DNA of 64,000 bases from contig JASLGM010000033.1 in NCBI GenBank assembly GCA_030150045.1, positions 1-64,000 of the forward strand, in the 5' to 3' direction. This document shows positions 44,085 to 53,364 of the stretch, piece after piece; the stretch's first letter is position 1, and every line of letters begins with the position of its first letter. This DNA comes from Taishania sp. GTDB taxonomy: Bacteria > Bacteroidota > Bacteroidia > Flavobacteriales_D > Crocinitomicaceae. Made by a program: the position numbers and the translations under genes. The notes beneath the pieces are model-generated. The model was not told the origin of the DNA. It searched no databases and saw only the letters and a list, made by a program, of their open reading frames with translations.

Positions 44085-45281
44085 ATGGTACACTTAGAAA
44101 AATTACAAGAAAACGTAGCGATCATTCTTCCAGAGAATGGTTTGGAACAAAAGTTGGCACAAGCCGAAAAAGAAAACCGCCAATTGGTCATAAAATTAGG
44201 ATTTGACCCCACGGCACCTGATTTACATTTAGGTCATGCTGTTGTTCTAAAAAAACTAAAACAATTTCAGGATTTAGGGCATAAAATTGTAATTTTAGTT
44301 GGGAGCTTCACAGCACAAATCGGTGATCCAACAGGGAAAAACAAAAGTAGAGTACCATTATCTGCCGAGGCTGTACAAAGCAATGCGCAAACTTACATAA
44401 ATCAATTATCACGAATTATTGATGTAAACAAAGCTGAAATTGTTTTCAATTCAGACTGGTTGAACACCCTTCCTTTTTCAGAAGTATTGAATTTACTTTC
44501 AAAGGTTACTGTCGCCCAATTATTACACAGAAACGACTTCAATAAACGTTTTACAGAAAATACGCCTATTGCTATGCATGAAATGATCTACCCCATTCTT
44601 CAAGGTTTTGATTCGCTCCAAATAAAAGCAGATATTGAAATGGGCGGAACCGATCAACTTTTCAACTGTACAATGGGGCGTCAATTACAAGAGGCACACG
44701 ATTTATCTCCACAAATAGTTATGTGTATGCCTTTGCTTAGGGGATTAGACGGAAAAGAAAAAATGTCGAAATCATTAAATAACATCATTGGTTTAACAGA
44801 TGATCCGAATGAAATGTTTGGTAAAACCATGTCCATTCCTGACGATTTATTGCCAGAATTTATTGCTTTAGCGACAGATCTTGACGCAACAGAAAAAGAA
44901 CAGCTAATAAACTCACTTTCAAAGGGTGCACATCCTATGGAAATCAAGAAAATCGTTGCGCAAAACATCATCCGTCAATACCATGATGAAGTAGCTGCGA
45001 AAGAAGCAGAACAGTTTTTCAACAATCAATTTCAAAACAAAAACTTTGATGACAAAGTTTTTATCCCTTTTACCATATCTTCAGGAGAAAAAGAACTTAG
45101 TCTTTGGGAATTGTGCACAAAAATAAAAACAGATTTGTCCAACAGTGCCGTGCGAAGATTAATTGAAAGCGGAGCTGTACAAATAAACAATGAGAAAACA
45201 ATTGATTTACAAGCCTTAGTTCAATTGGAAAAAGGATTGAAAATAAAGATTGGAAAACGTGATTTCTTTGAGTTGCACTAA
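44085..45281 (+). CDS. tyrS: tyrosyl-tRNA synthetase
   Basis: 398 residues. Class I signature HLGH at 48-51, the specificity region GSFTAQIGDPTGKNKSR, and the KMSKS motif near 226; a C-terminal S4 RNA-binding domain (about 335-398) recognises tRNA-Tyr. It charges tRNA-Tyr. Expression is very likely set by the leader peptide/attenuator immediately upstream, sensing Tyr-tRNA charging. A CUUCGG-loop terminator follows. Confidence 0.95.
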   Translation: MVHLEKLQENVAIILPENGLEQKLAQAEKENRQLVIKLGFDPTAPDLHLGHAVVLKKLKQFQDLGHKIVILVGSFTAQIGDPTGKNKSRVPLSAEAVQSNAQTYINQLSRIIDVNKAEIVFNSDWLNTLPFSEVLNLLSKVTVAQLLHRNDFNKRFTENTPIAMHEMIYPILQGFDSLQIKADIEMGGTDQLFNCTMGRQLQEAHDLSPQIVMCMPLLRGLDGKEKMSKSLNNIIGLTDDPNEMFGKTMSIPDDLLPEFIALATDLDATEKEQLINSLSKGAHPMEIKKIVAQNIIRQYHDEVAAKEAEQFFNNQFQNKNFDDKVFIPFTISSGEKELSLWELCTKIKTDLSNSAVRRLIESGAVQINNEKTIDLQALVQLEKGLKIKIGKRDFFELH

Positions 45282-45290
45282 CAAAACAAT

Positions 45291-45318
45291 CTGACCCTTC
45301 TTCGGAGGGGTCATTTAT
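45291..45318. terminator. terminator with UUCG tetraloop between tyrS and MFS
   Basis: TGACCCTTC pairs with GAGGGGTCA around the tetraloop TTCG (nine pairs, one wobble). It separates convergent tyrS and MFS genes and overlaps the last codon of the MFS gene. Confidence 0.75.
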
Positions 45319-46706
45319 TTCACCGATTTCATATTCTCGCCATCTTTCGGATGAAGTCGTCGAAAGACAACACCAGATAAAACCGTTAATAATCCAACGG
45401 TAAGAAACGTATAACGAAAAGAGGTGTGAATTTCCCCCGTATGCTCCAATCCATCGCCTTGAAAGATTTTAAGAATAATCAGCCCAAAAGCCACACCAAA
45501 ACCTATAGCCAATTGCTGATTCACTGAAACCAACGAATTTCCACTACTTGTATGATAATCTCTTAAATCAGAAATGGAAATGGTATTCATAGAAGTAAAC
45601 TGAATGGAATTAAAAAACCCAAGCGTTACAATAATTGGTAGATACCAAATGATGTCACTTTCACTATTTGGAAGGGCAAGACAACCTATCAAAACACCGA
45701 TAATAAACGTATTAACCATCAATGTTTTTCGGTATCCAAAACGATTGAGAATGGGAATAACCGCAGATTTCCCGAACATAGCTGTTATGGCCATCGGTGC
45801 AATTATCCAACCAGAAACCACAGCAGATTTCCCAAAAGCCAATTGAATCATCATTGGTATTAACAACGGAATAGCGCTAATTCCAATACGCGTAGCTAAA
45901 TTCCCCAGTAAACCTACACGGAATGTTCTCACTTGAAAAAGATCCAAAGGAAAAATCGGGTCTGCATCTTTCTTTGCGTGGCGATAATACAAATACATCA
46001 TAATTAATCCTGAAAACAAGATTAAGAAAACCGGCGTTACATTTTTGGCATTTCCTAACGACTCCAAGGAAATAGAAAGTAATAAAGACGCGATTCCAAA
46101 CAAAAGAAAACCAATAAAATCAAAATGTAAATGCGTGGATCGATAATCAGGCATGTACTTCAGGCTCAAAACAACACCAATAATTCCGATTGGAATATTG
46201 ATTAAAAAGATCCAATGCCATGACAAATAATCAACCAAATACCCTCCCACCAACGGTCCCAAAACAGGTCCTATTAAAGCAGGAATAATGGCATAATTCA
46301 TGGCCTTCAGCAATTCATTTTTGGGAAAAGTCTTGATCAATGCCAACTTCCCGACTGGGGTCATCAAACTCCCTCCAATCCCTTGAACGACACGTGCGAC
46401 CACCAATTGATTCAAACTTTGAGATAGGGAGCATAAGATCGATCCGATGGTGAATAATATCAAGGCAGAAATGAACACTTTTCGCGTTCCAAATTTATCC
46501 GAAATAAATCCGCTTACTGGAATAAACAGCGCCAAGGTCAGTACATAACTAATGATGGCATTTTGCATATCCATCGGCGATTCATTTAAATCCTTTGCAA
46601 TAGCTGGCAACGAAGTATTCAAAATGGTCGAATCGAGCATTTGCATAAAAATGGCCATTGCCAAAAGAACAGGAAGGTATTTTTTTGTTGAAACATCCAC
46701 TTGCAT
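45315..46706 (-). CDS. MFS multidrug transporter, DHA2 (EmrB/QacA) family
   Basis: 463 residues with about 14 membrane helices, the DHA2 topology. Motif A variant GFISDKFGTRKVF near residue 62 and motif C GPVLGPLVGGYLVDYLSWHWIFLINIPIG (split here for reading) near 145-172 identify a drug:H+ antiporter. No EmrA-like membrane fusion partner is adjacent. Probably exports toxic organic cations or anions. Confidence 0.88.
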   Translation of the reverse strand: MQVDVSTKKYLPVLLAMAIFMQMLDSTILNTSLPAIAKDLNESPMDMQNAIISYVLTLALFIPVSGFISDKFGTRKVFISALILFTIGSILCSLSQSLNQLVVARVVQGIGGSLMTPVGKLALIKTFPKNELLKAMNYAIIPALIGPVLGPLVGGYLVDYLSWHWIFLINIPIGIIGVVLSLKYMPDYRSTHLHFDFIGFLLFGIASLLLSISLESLGNAKNVTPVFLILFSGLIMMYLYYRHAKKDADPIFPLDLFQVRTFRVGLLGNLATRIGISAIPLLIPMMIQLAFGKSAVVSGWIIAPMAITAMFGKSAVIPILNRFGYRKTLMVNTFIIGVLIGCLALPNSESDIIWYLPIIVTLGFFNSIQFTSMNTISISDLRDYHTSSGNSLVSVNQQLAIGFGVAFGLIILKIFQGDGLEHTGEIHTSFRYTFLTVGLLTVLSGVVFRRLHPKDGENMKSVK

Positions 46707-46804
46707 ACCAACTCGAATTTATTTGATTCCACGCCAAAATTACGAAAGATTAAAGAAAGGGGATTGTTCGGATTTCTAAGAGATGTTAAGATTCGTTTTT
46801 TTTT

Positions 46805-46946
46805 GCAGCCATTTCGGTATACGCGCTTTAGTAAACGTCAAAAACGAGGTTCACTTGCTGCTTGCCACGTGCTTCCTTTGGTCGCAGTGGCAACCTAGCG
46901 TTCACACCGTTTTATGACCTTTAGCTGTCGCTCTCCTCCCGGGCTG
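46805..46946 (-). repeat. E1 structured intergenic repeat, copy F
   Basis: Minus orientation. P1 CAGCC/GGCTG. P2 GTCA-AAAACG (46837-46846) with CGTTTT-A-TGAC (46908-46918). P3 TTGCCAC with GTGGCAA, a perfect 7-bp helix around the core GCTTCCTTTGGTCGCA. It faces E2-F 64 nt away. Confidence 0.85.
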
Positions 46947-47010
46947 TTTTTGTTTTTTGAAAAATAAAATTCTCAACTCCCACCTTAGACAAGGGAAACC
47001 ACCACGCTTT

Positions 47011-47120
47011 CGCGCTAAGGATAGAAGCGGCATCCTTTTGTTCCAATGTATATTGGGCAAAAGATAGAGCGGAAAGCCTGACCTCGCTTTTCAATTCATT
47101 TGAGAAGCGAGGTAGCGCCC
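47011..47120 (+). repeat. E2 structured intergenic repeat, copy F, compensated outer helix
   Basis: The outer helix is GCGCT (47012-47016) with AGCGC (47114-47118): a T-A pair of other copies is replaced by C-G on both strands, a clean covariation. Central hairpin CCAAT/ATTGG, terminal hairpin CCTCGCTT/AAGCGAGG. Confidence 0.85.
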
Positions 47121-47134
47121 TGAAAAAAAGATTT

Positions 47135-47698
47135 TTATTTGTCTCTACTCACTTCGACCGTCAAAGTTAGTACGGGGTTTTCGGCTAAATTATAGAGCGA
47201 ATATTCTATCGGCTTATTGGATTTCATTCGCATTGAGATTAATCCTAATCCCGAATGACTCCCTGGATTGAGCATACCTTCCTTCAAATATTGGAGGTAC
47301 AATTTATGCAATTCCGCTTCGTCGTGACTATTGAGATTTCCGATGTAATTGATGATGTAACTTTTTTTCTCTTTTTGTAAATAGTTTCCCATTACAATTC
47401 GGTAATTCGTTGGATTTTTAGCAATAATCAAGAACACTTTTTGCTCTCCTTCTACTGATAAATCACCGTGTAGCAATACATTTTGTACTCCTTCTATCAG
47501 AATGCTAAAAAGCCGTTTTACAACGGCTTTTTTATCTCCATACTTAAGGATATCATCTTCTAATCGGGTTGCCAGAACTGCAATAAAATCGCGATCTAGC
47601 TGTCCACAGTAATGAAATACGATTGAAAAATCTGTCTCTCTATGATAGAGTTCCAAGTAATTTTCATACAAGTCATTGATCGTTTTTTTCTTCTGCAT
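47135..47698 (-). CDS. SiaB-like GHKL protein (DUF6272)
   Basis: 187 residues. A GHKL-type ATP-binding fold is suggested by the N-box region SILIEGVQNVLLHG (about 65-78) and the glycine-rich HSGLGLISMRMKSN (about 148-161). This matches the SiaB family, which in Pseudomonas phosphorylates SiaC to control biofilm and c-di-GMP. No SiaC/SiaD genes are in the window. It begins 1 nt after the stop of the large SprB-like gene, so it is cotranscribed with a surface protein, suggesting control of adhesion or gliding (inference). Confidence 0.75.
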   Translation of the reverse strand: MQKKKTINDLYENYLELYHRETDFSIVFHYCGQLDRDFIAVLATRLEDDILKYGDKKAVVKRLFSILIEGVQNVLLHGDLSVEGEQKVFLIIAKNPTNYRIVMGNYLQKEKKSYIINYIGNLNSHDEAELHKLYLQYLKEGMLNPGSHSGLGLISMRMKSNKPIEYSLYNLAENPVLTLTVEVSRDK

Positions 47699-47699
47699 T

Positions 47700-50600
47700 T
47701 TATCTTTGAGAATCGACCACGTGGATAAATCCGTGGAACTGTTCTCCTTTATGAGTTTGAATCAAATAGGTGTACACTCCATCCATCACTAGATTCCCTC
47801 TTCTGTCCCTTCCATTCCACTCATTTTTGTATTCATCTGTTTGATAAATCACACTTCCCCATCGGTCTAGAATTGTCAATCTTGTATTTGGTAATACGGG
47901 TCCAAGATAAAAGAAATCATTCACACCATCACCATTTGGAGTAATTACGTTAGGAATTTTTAACCCTCCGAAGATCACTACTTGAATAGTATCTGTGACA
48001 GGACAACCGTTATCATCCACTGCAAAAACGATGACTTCAACGGCTGTTTCTTCTGTAAACAAAGAGTCTAGCGTTGGCATTCCGGTGGAATAAGTCTGTC
48101 CATTTATTTGCCATTGATAACCATTCAAATGCGCATTAGAATGTGCCGAGAAGGTCGTTACCTCATTAATTACGGCAGGTTCAGGTGTATATTGAATGGC
48201 AACCGTTGAACCTGGCAATGCAGTAACGGTGTATTGTTGGGTTGCAGTACATCCATTTGCATCAGTTACAATCAAGGTATGTAATCCTGCTGCTGCATTG
48301 TTATTATTTAGTGTCTGACTTGTTTGTCCATCCCAATTGTAAGTATATGGTGCTAATCCATTATTAACAACGATTCCATGTATTGCTCCATTTTGTGTAC
48401 AACTTGCTGGATCGATGTTTATTGTCCCTCCTATTGTTGGGTTTTGTGGTTCATTTAATTGTAAAGCAGTTGAATTTGCAGTGCATCCATTTGCATCCGT
48501 TACAGTCAATACATAGCTTCCAGGCTCTAAGCCCAAAACATTAATTGTGGTTTGCGTCGTATTTGTCCAACTATACGTGTAAGGTGCCTGTCCTCCAGCT
48601 ATTGTAAAGCCTGAGATTTCCCCTCCGAAAACACATGTTGGTTGAACAATTGTAGGTGTCCCTCCAACGACAGGTATTCCAATTGCTTGAATGGTAATTG
48701 CTGGTGTTATTGCAGTACAACCGTTTGCATCTGTTACGGTCAATGTGTAAATACCTGCTGGCGCATTTGTTAAATCTGCTGTTGGTGTAACGTCTCCATT
48801 CCAAGAATAAGTATAAGGTAAAGTTCCACCACTAGCACTGAATCCAATCACTGATCCTAAAGTATTACATGTTGCATCAGTTACGGTTGCTGCTCCTGTA
48901 ATTCCCGGTCGATCTGGTCCCGCAATAGTAAATGTTTCCGTTAACACACATTGATTTGCGTCTGTGACTTCAAGTGTATATACTCCAGGAGTGGTAATCA
49001 CTAAATCGTAGGGGGCAGTACTTACTTGTCCGTTCCATGTGACAGTATATGGTGCTAATCCATCTGTTATATTTACACTTCTAATGCTTCCGTTTGCTGC
49101 ACAAGTAACCGGAACAATGGTAGGTGGTGCTGCCAATACAGGTATACTTGGAGCTACAAAATTATATGCATTTGAACTTGCTGCACAACCATTAGCATCA
49201 GTAACGGTCAATGTATAACTCCCTGGAGTAGCACCTGTTAAATCTATATTCGTTGTTACCACTGTATTCCAAGTGTATACTAAAGGCGCAACACCTCCAT
49301 TGACAGTAATTCCTGTTACACTTCCTTGATTTACACAAGTGATATTTGTTTTGACAGCTGCTGTTTCGTCCAAAACAGGAACGCTTACACTATTTACTGT
49401 AACAGCAGAAGAAGTAACTCTACATCCGATGGCATCTGTAACCGTAACCGAGTAAGATCCTGCTGGTACATTAGCTGTTGCTGTTGTGGTTACATTATCT
49501 GACCATAAATAAGTATATGGTGCCACACCACCAGTTGCGGTATCGTGTGTTACTTGCCCCAACTGATTACATGTTTGGTGAGAAACAACAGTTGGTGTTG
49601 CTATAGAAGGAACATTAGTTTGAGTAATAATATGTGGGCCACTCTGTACTGTACAATTATTTGCATCTACAACATTAAGTGTATATGTCCCTGCAGTATT
49701 CGTTGAAAAATCAGGTGTTGTTACTGCAGTTGTGTTGTACAACATTATAAATGGTGCCGTACCTCCACTTAATGTCAACCCCGAAATAGTTCCCGGTCCG
49801 TTACATGTAACTGGTGTAATTACAGCTGTTCCAGATATGACAGGCATATTTGGTGCTATTAATACGTGTGGCCCAGAAACTGCGGTGCAGCCGTTTGCAT
49901 CCCTAACTTCTAAAGTATAAGACCCAGCGGTCGCATTCGCTAAATTTGCCGTGGGTGAACTAACGTTGTTCCACATGTAAGTAAGTGGCGCACTTCCTCC
50001 AGTTACCGTTAATCCAGAAACACTACCACCTGTTAAACAATTTGGGTTTGTCACAATAGGCGTACCACTAATTGTTGGCGCACTGTCCATCATTATTGTA
50101 TAAGGTCCAGTATTCACCGTGCATCCATTAGCATCTGTAACCACCAAGGTGTAAGCTCCAGCTGTTGAGGTAAATAATTCTGCGGTAGGAGTAACTGTTC
50201 CGTTCCACGAATACACATAAGGAGCCTGTCCATTAGACACGGTCAATCCCGTAATGCTTCCTGGTGTGTTACAATTTGCATTAGTAACTTCTGGCGTTCC
50301 AGCAATAAAAGGTACAGCAGAAGCTACCACTACATACGGTCCAAAAGTACCTGTGCAACCGTTAGCATCTATTACTTCAAAAGTATAACTTCCTGCAGGA
50401 ACAGATTGATCATAAGAAAGAACAACTGTTCCATTCATTTTTATCTCTGTAATTGCTGCACTTGAAGAGACATTCATTCCTGTCAAAGAGCCATTTCCAT
50501 TACAATCTTGAGGTAATATGGTTGGTGCTGTTACCAAAACGGGAGCTCCAGAACTATTCAACACATGAGGTCCTGAAGTAGCACTACAACCTTTTGAGTC

Positions 50601-52715
50601 TGTTACCGTCAAGGTATAGCTTCCCGCTTGAATATTAGTAATTGGCAAAGTTGTCACACCATTTGACCATGAATAGGTATATGCTGGTGTTCCACCTGTC
50701 ACGGTTAACCCTGTGATTGTTCCTCCATTAGTACATGTAGGGTGAGTTATCACCGCCGTTCCATTAATTACAGGAGCGGGAGAGATTGAGATTTGAACAG
50801 GTTTACGGAAAGTACCGGGACAAACACCTACCCAAAATGTTCTATTCCCAGAAACAACAGGTGTTGTAAACTGGTTTCCAGTCCCTAATACGACATTTGA
50901 AGTTTGAGTATCGTACCAATTGATTACAGTTCCTGCAGGTACATTTCCAATTAATGTTGCAGTCAGCACTATCGATTGGCTTGCTCCACCACAAATTGTG
51001 GTATCTCTTACTAATAAATCAAAGAAAGGAAGGTTTGCTGTAACTAATCCCAAGCCTCCAGATGTAGCGCCATTAGTTGGCATCGCTTGCATATAATTAG
51101 GTATTGAACCCGAAACAAGTGCATTCCCTGGGGTTCCACCAGAAATAATTGCATTCGGTGCTCCATTAGAAACAGAGATCATTCCCCCCTGACCACCAGC
51201 ACCTGGTCCGCAAATTTCTAAAGGTCTTCCCACTAAAAAAGTATATGCAAAATCACCGCCTGTACCGCCTCTTACATCTAATATTAGTCCTGTTGGTAAG
51301 GGGGAAAAATTACGTATGATAATGGCACCACCACCACCACCACCACCTGCACCATCATTTCCTTTTTGTCTAGCAGCCCCAGAGAATCCATAACTTTGAT
51401 TATTAGGATTGGATTTTTGACCTGAGGCACCCTGAGCACTAATTGTGCGATTCCCAGTAACATTACCATACACATCAACAAGAATGATTCCACCACCATT
51501 CCCTCCGCTTCCTCCTTGTCCAGAGTCCTGATTACCAGCTCCTCCTCCTCCACCGAGAAATACCCTTGTTGGATCATAAGCCAGTGGTTGCCCACCAAGA
51601 CCTCCATTTTCTTTTCGTTTAGCTCCACGCCATACTTCAAGGTTTGGACCATATGTTAAAGGATCTAAAGAAGCTTGTGAAAATACGTGTCCTCCACGTC
51701 CTCCACCACTACTTTGACTACTCCAAAGTTCGCCTGGAACTTGTTCTTCACGTGCCCAAGCTGTAGGATTGTAATTTGGAGGCAACACACCTCTTCCTGT
51801 GTAAACCCCAATGAATCCAACATTTGATCCACCGCCTCCACCAGCATTTTGCGTTCCCCCACCACCGCCGCCATTTGCTAATTCACTTCGACCTTTAGAA
51901 GAAAATATTGCTGCTGTCTTTGAAGGTCCACCATAAATCCCTTCTCCTTTATTTGCTCCAGAGTCATGCATGGTAGAGATATACGTATCTCCAGCCCCAA
52001 TTCTATTTCCGTGTGGAGGTTCATGATCCGCGGTCCCTTGATTTCCATCAGCCAATCCGCCTCTAAACCCTTGACCGTTTACCTGAATAGATGGACTTCC
52101 TCCATTTCCCAATTCTAAATCCTTTTCTATTTCCATGGCTACAACACCTCCAAATACTCCATTCCATGGAGTAGAAGTAACCGAACCTGAAGTACTAAAA
52201 GTAAGCTTCCTAAATCTAGGTATACGAACAATTTGAATCACACCATCAGCATCATATTCATGCTGGGTATTACAAGCTAACAAGATTGTATTCGTTCCTG
52301 TAACACCTCTAACTTCAACCATTTCATATTTCCCTGCAGAAAAATAATTCGTTACTTTACCAAACTCTTCCGCTCTGAAATAATGTTCACTTGGCATAAC
52401 ATTATTTGGGGTTCCAGAATAATTCTCTCCATTTGTCCAATTCGCATTTCCAAGTTCCACTTTTTGCATTTGAATGATCAACACTAGATCCCCTGCTCCA
52501 AGCCTTGGCGTTAAAATGGTATTAGTTAACTGATTATCACTAACTGTTATTGCCGAAGCTCCTTGAGGGATATTTACCGTTGCATTTGTATAAGCATTTA
52601 CAACCGTATTCGCAGTCGATATTGTAAAGTCTCCATTTTTTCCCTTTTGAGAAAAAACTAAACTTGAAATAAGAATAGAGAAAAAAAACAAAAAAGAAAT
52701 TCTAATGTTTTCCAT
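47700..52715 (-). CDS. giant SprB-repeat surface protein with gliding-associated C-terminal (type B T9SS) domain
   Basis: 1671 residues. Signal peptide (1-22, ends VFSQ). Residues about 200-530 are Gly-rich with GGGGG runs, like filamentous or elastic segments. Next comes an Ig-like ICGGASQSIVL domain, then eleven SprB-type repeats of about 65 residues, each with a Cys near its start, a GGxxPYTYxW strand and TVTDANGCT end. A PKD-like module precedes the C-terminal CHU_C/type B sorting domain (NVITPNGDGVNDFF, LTILDRWGSVIYQT, WNGRD). Such proteins are carried outside by T9SS and some serve as gliding adhesins (SprB). It is upstream of, and nearly contiguous with, the SiaB-like gene. Confidence 0.92.
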   Translation of the reverse strand: MENIRISFLFFFSILISSLVFSQKGKNGDFTISTANTVVNAYTNATVNIPQGASAITVSDNQLTNTILTPRLGAGDLVLIIQMQKVELGNANWTNGENYSGTPNNVMPSEHYFRAEEFGKVTNYFSAGKYEMVEVRGVTGTNTILLACNTQHEYDADGVIQIVRIPRFRKLTFSTSGSVTSTPWNGVFGGVVAMEIEKDLELGNGGSPSIQVNGQGFRGGLADGNQGTADHEPPHGNRIGAGDTYISTMHDSGANKGEGIYGGPSKTAAIFSSKGRSELANGGGGGGTQNAGGGGGSNVGFIGVYTGRGVLPPNYNPTAWAREEQVPGELWSSQSSGGGRGGHVFSQASLDPLTYGPNLEVWRGAKRKENGGLGGQPLAYDPTRVFLGGGGGAGNQDSGQGGSGGNGGGIILVDVYGNVTGNRTISAQGASGQKSNPNNQSYGFSGAARQKGNDGAGGGGGGGAIIIRNFSPLPTGLILDVRGGTGGDFAYTFLVGRPLEICGPGAGGQGGMISVSNGAPNAIISGGTPGNALVSGSIPNYMQAMPTNGATSGGLGLVTANLPFFDLLVRDTTICGGASQSIVLTATLIGNVPAGTVINWYDTQTSNVVLGTGNQFTTPVVSGNRTFWVGVCPGTFRKPVQISISPAPVINGTAVITHPTCTNGGTITGLTVTGGTPAYTYSWSNGVTTLPITNIQAGSYTLTVTDSKGCSATSGPHVLNSSGAPVLVTAPTILPQDCNGNGSLTGMNVSSSAAITEIKMNGTVVLSYDQSVPAGSYTFEVIDANGCTGTFGPYVVVASAVPFIAGTPEVTNANCNTPGSITGLTVSNGQAPYVYSWNGTVTPTAELFTSTAGAYTLVVTDANGCTVNTGPYTIMMDSAPTISGTPIVTNPNCLTGGSVSGLTVTGGSAPLTYMWNNVSSPTANLANATAGSYTLEVRDANGCTAVSGPHVLIAPNMPVISGTAVITPVTCNGPGTISGLTLSGGTAPFIMLYNTTAVTTPDFSTNTAGTYTLNVVDANNCTVQSGPHIITQTNVPSIATPTVVSHQTCNQLGQVTHDTATGGVAPYTYLWSDNVTTTATANVPAGSYSVTVTDAIGCRVTSSAVTVNSVSVPVLDETAAVKTNITCVNQGSVTGITVNGGVAPLVYTWNTVVTTNIDLTGATPGSYTLTVTDANGCAASSNAYNFVAPSIPVLAAPPTIVPVTCAANGSIRSVNITDGLAPYTVTWNGQVSTAPYDLVITTPGVYTLEVTDANQCVLTETFTIAGPDRPGITGAATVTDATCNTLGSVIGFSASGGTLPYTYSWNGDVTPTADLTNAPAGIYTLTVTDANGCTAITPAITIQAIGIPVVGGTPTIVQPTCVFGGEISGFTIAGGQAPYTYSWTNTTQTTINVLGLEPGSYVLTVTDANGCTANSTALQLNEPQNPTIGGTINIDPASCTQNGAIHGIVVNNGLAPYTYNWDGQTSQTLNNNNAAAGLHTLIVTDANGCTATQQYTVTALPGSTVAIQYTPEPAVINEVTTFSAHSNAHLNGYQWQINGQTYSTGMPTLDSLFTEETAVEVIVFAVDDNGCPVTDTIQVVIFGGLKIPNVITPNGDGVNDFFYLGPVLPNTRLTILDRWGSVIYQTDEYKNEWNGRDRRGNLVMDGVYTYLIQTHKGEQFHGFIHVVDSQR

Positions 52716-52787
52716 GAGTAGTAAGTATATAATATATTGAATTATAAATATAGACGAAAAAAGAAATAAAAAGGTTGTTTTGGTATA

Positions 52788-53270
52788 TTATTGTAAAATT
52801 TCAGAAACAATTTTCCCCACGGCAGGACAAATATCTAAGTTATTAACTGTCAAATCGATAATTTGAAACATATTTTTCCTATCCGTATGAGGGTATTCTT
52901 TACAAGCTAACGGACGATGTTCATATACTGAACAAGTATTATCATCTAACAAAAAAGAGCAGGGACTTTTCTGTAAAACATAGTCATTATCTTCATCGAT
53001 TCTAAGATACTGTTTCACAAAGCTAGATTCACTCACTTTCAAATACTTAGAAAGCCTTTTTATGTCTACATCTCTAAAAATAGGACTGGTTGTTTTACAG
53101 CAATTTGCACATTTTAAACAATCTATTTTTGCAAAAACCACTTGGTGTTTGGGATGAAATAAATCATCTAATTTTTTATTTTTCTTTTTTGCTAAATTCT
53201 TTAAATCCTTTGTAATCTCTTTTTTATTTTCTGCAACTTGTGTCAATACCTTTTGATACTCTTTTTCCAT
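52788..53270 (-). CDS. YkgJ family cysteine cluster protein
   Basis: 160 residues. A basic, Lys-rich N-terminal helix (1-45) is followed by the Fe-S/Zn cluster motif: DCLKCANCC, then CSFLLDDNTCSVYEHRPLACKEYP, and a final ICPAVG. These are the cysteines of the YkgJ/CxxCxxCC family, of unknown function. A TAAATTTG box ends 4 nt before the ATG. It is divergent from the FAD oxidoreductase gene. Confidence 0.85.
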   Translation of the reverse strand: MEKEYQKVLTQVAENKKEITKDLKNLAKKKNKKLDDLFHPKHQVVFAKIDCLKCANCCKTTSPIFRDVDIKRLSKYLKVSESSFVKQYLRIDEDNDYVLQKSPCSFLLDDNTCSVYEHRPLACKEYPHTDRKNMFQIIDLTVNNLDICPAVGKIVSEILQ

Positions 53271-53364
53271 ACTGCAAATTTAATTTGATTATTATATACT
53301 TTCCTATCATTTGCCCTCCTTTATCCCAAAAGATTTAATTATTTTTAGGCAGATTTTGTTAATT

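Noticed and set aside
48571..51874. ORFs on the minus strand in other frames within the giant SprB-like gene, plus a + strand ORF at 49732
   Set aside because: Frame shadows of a repetitive gene with skewed composition.
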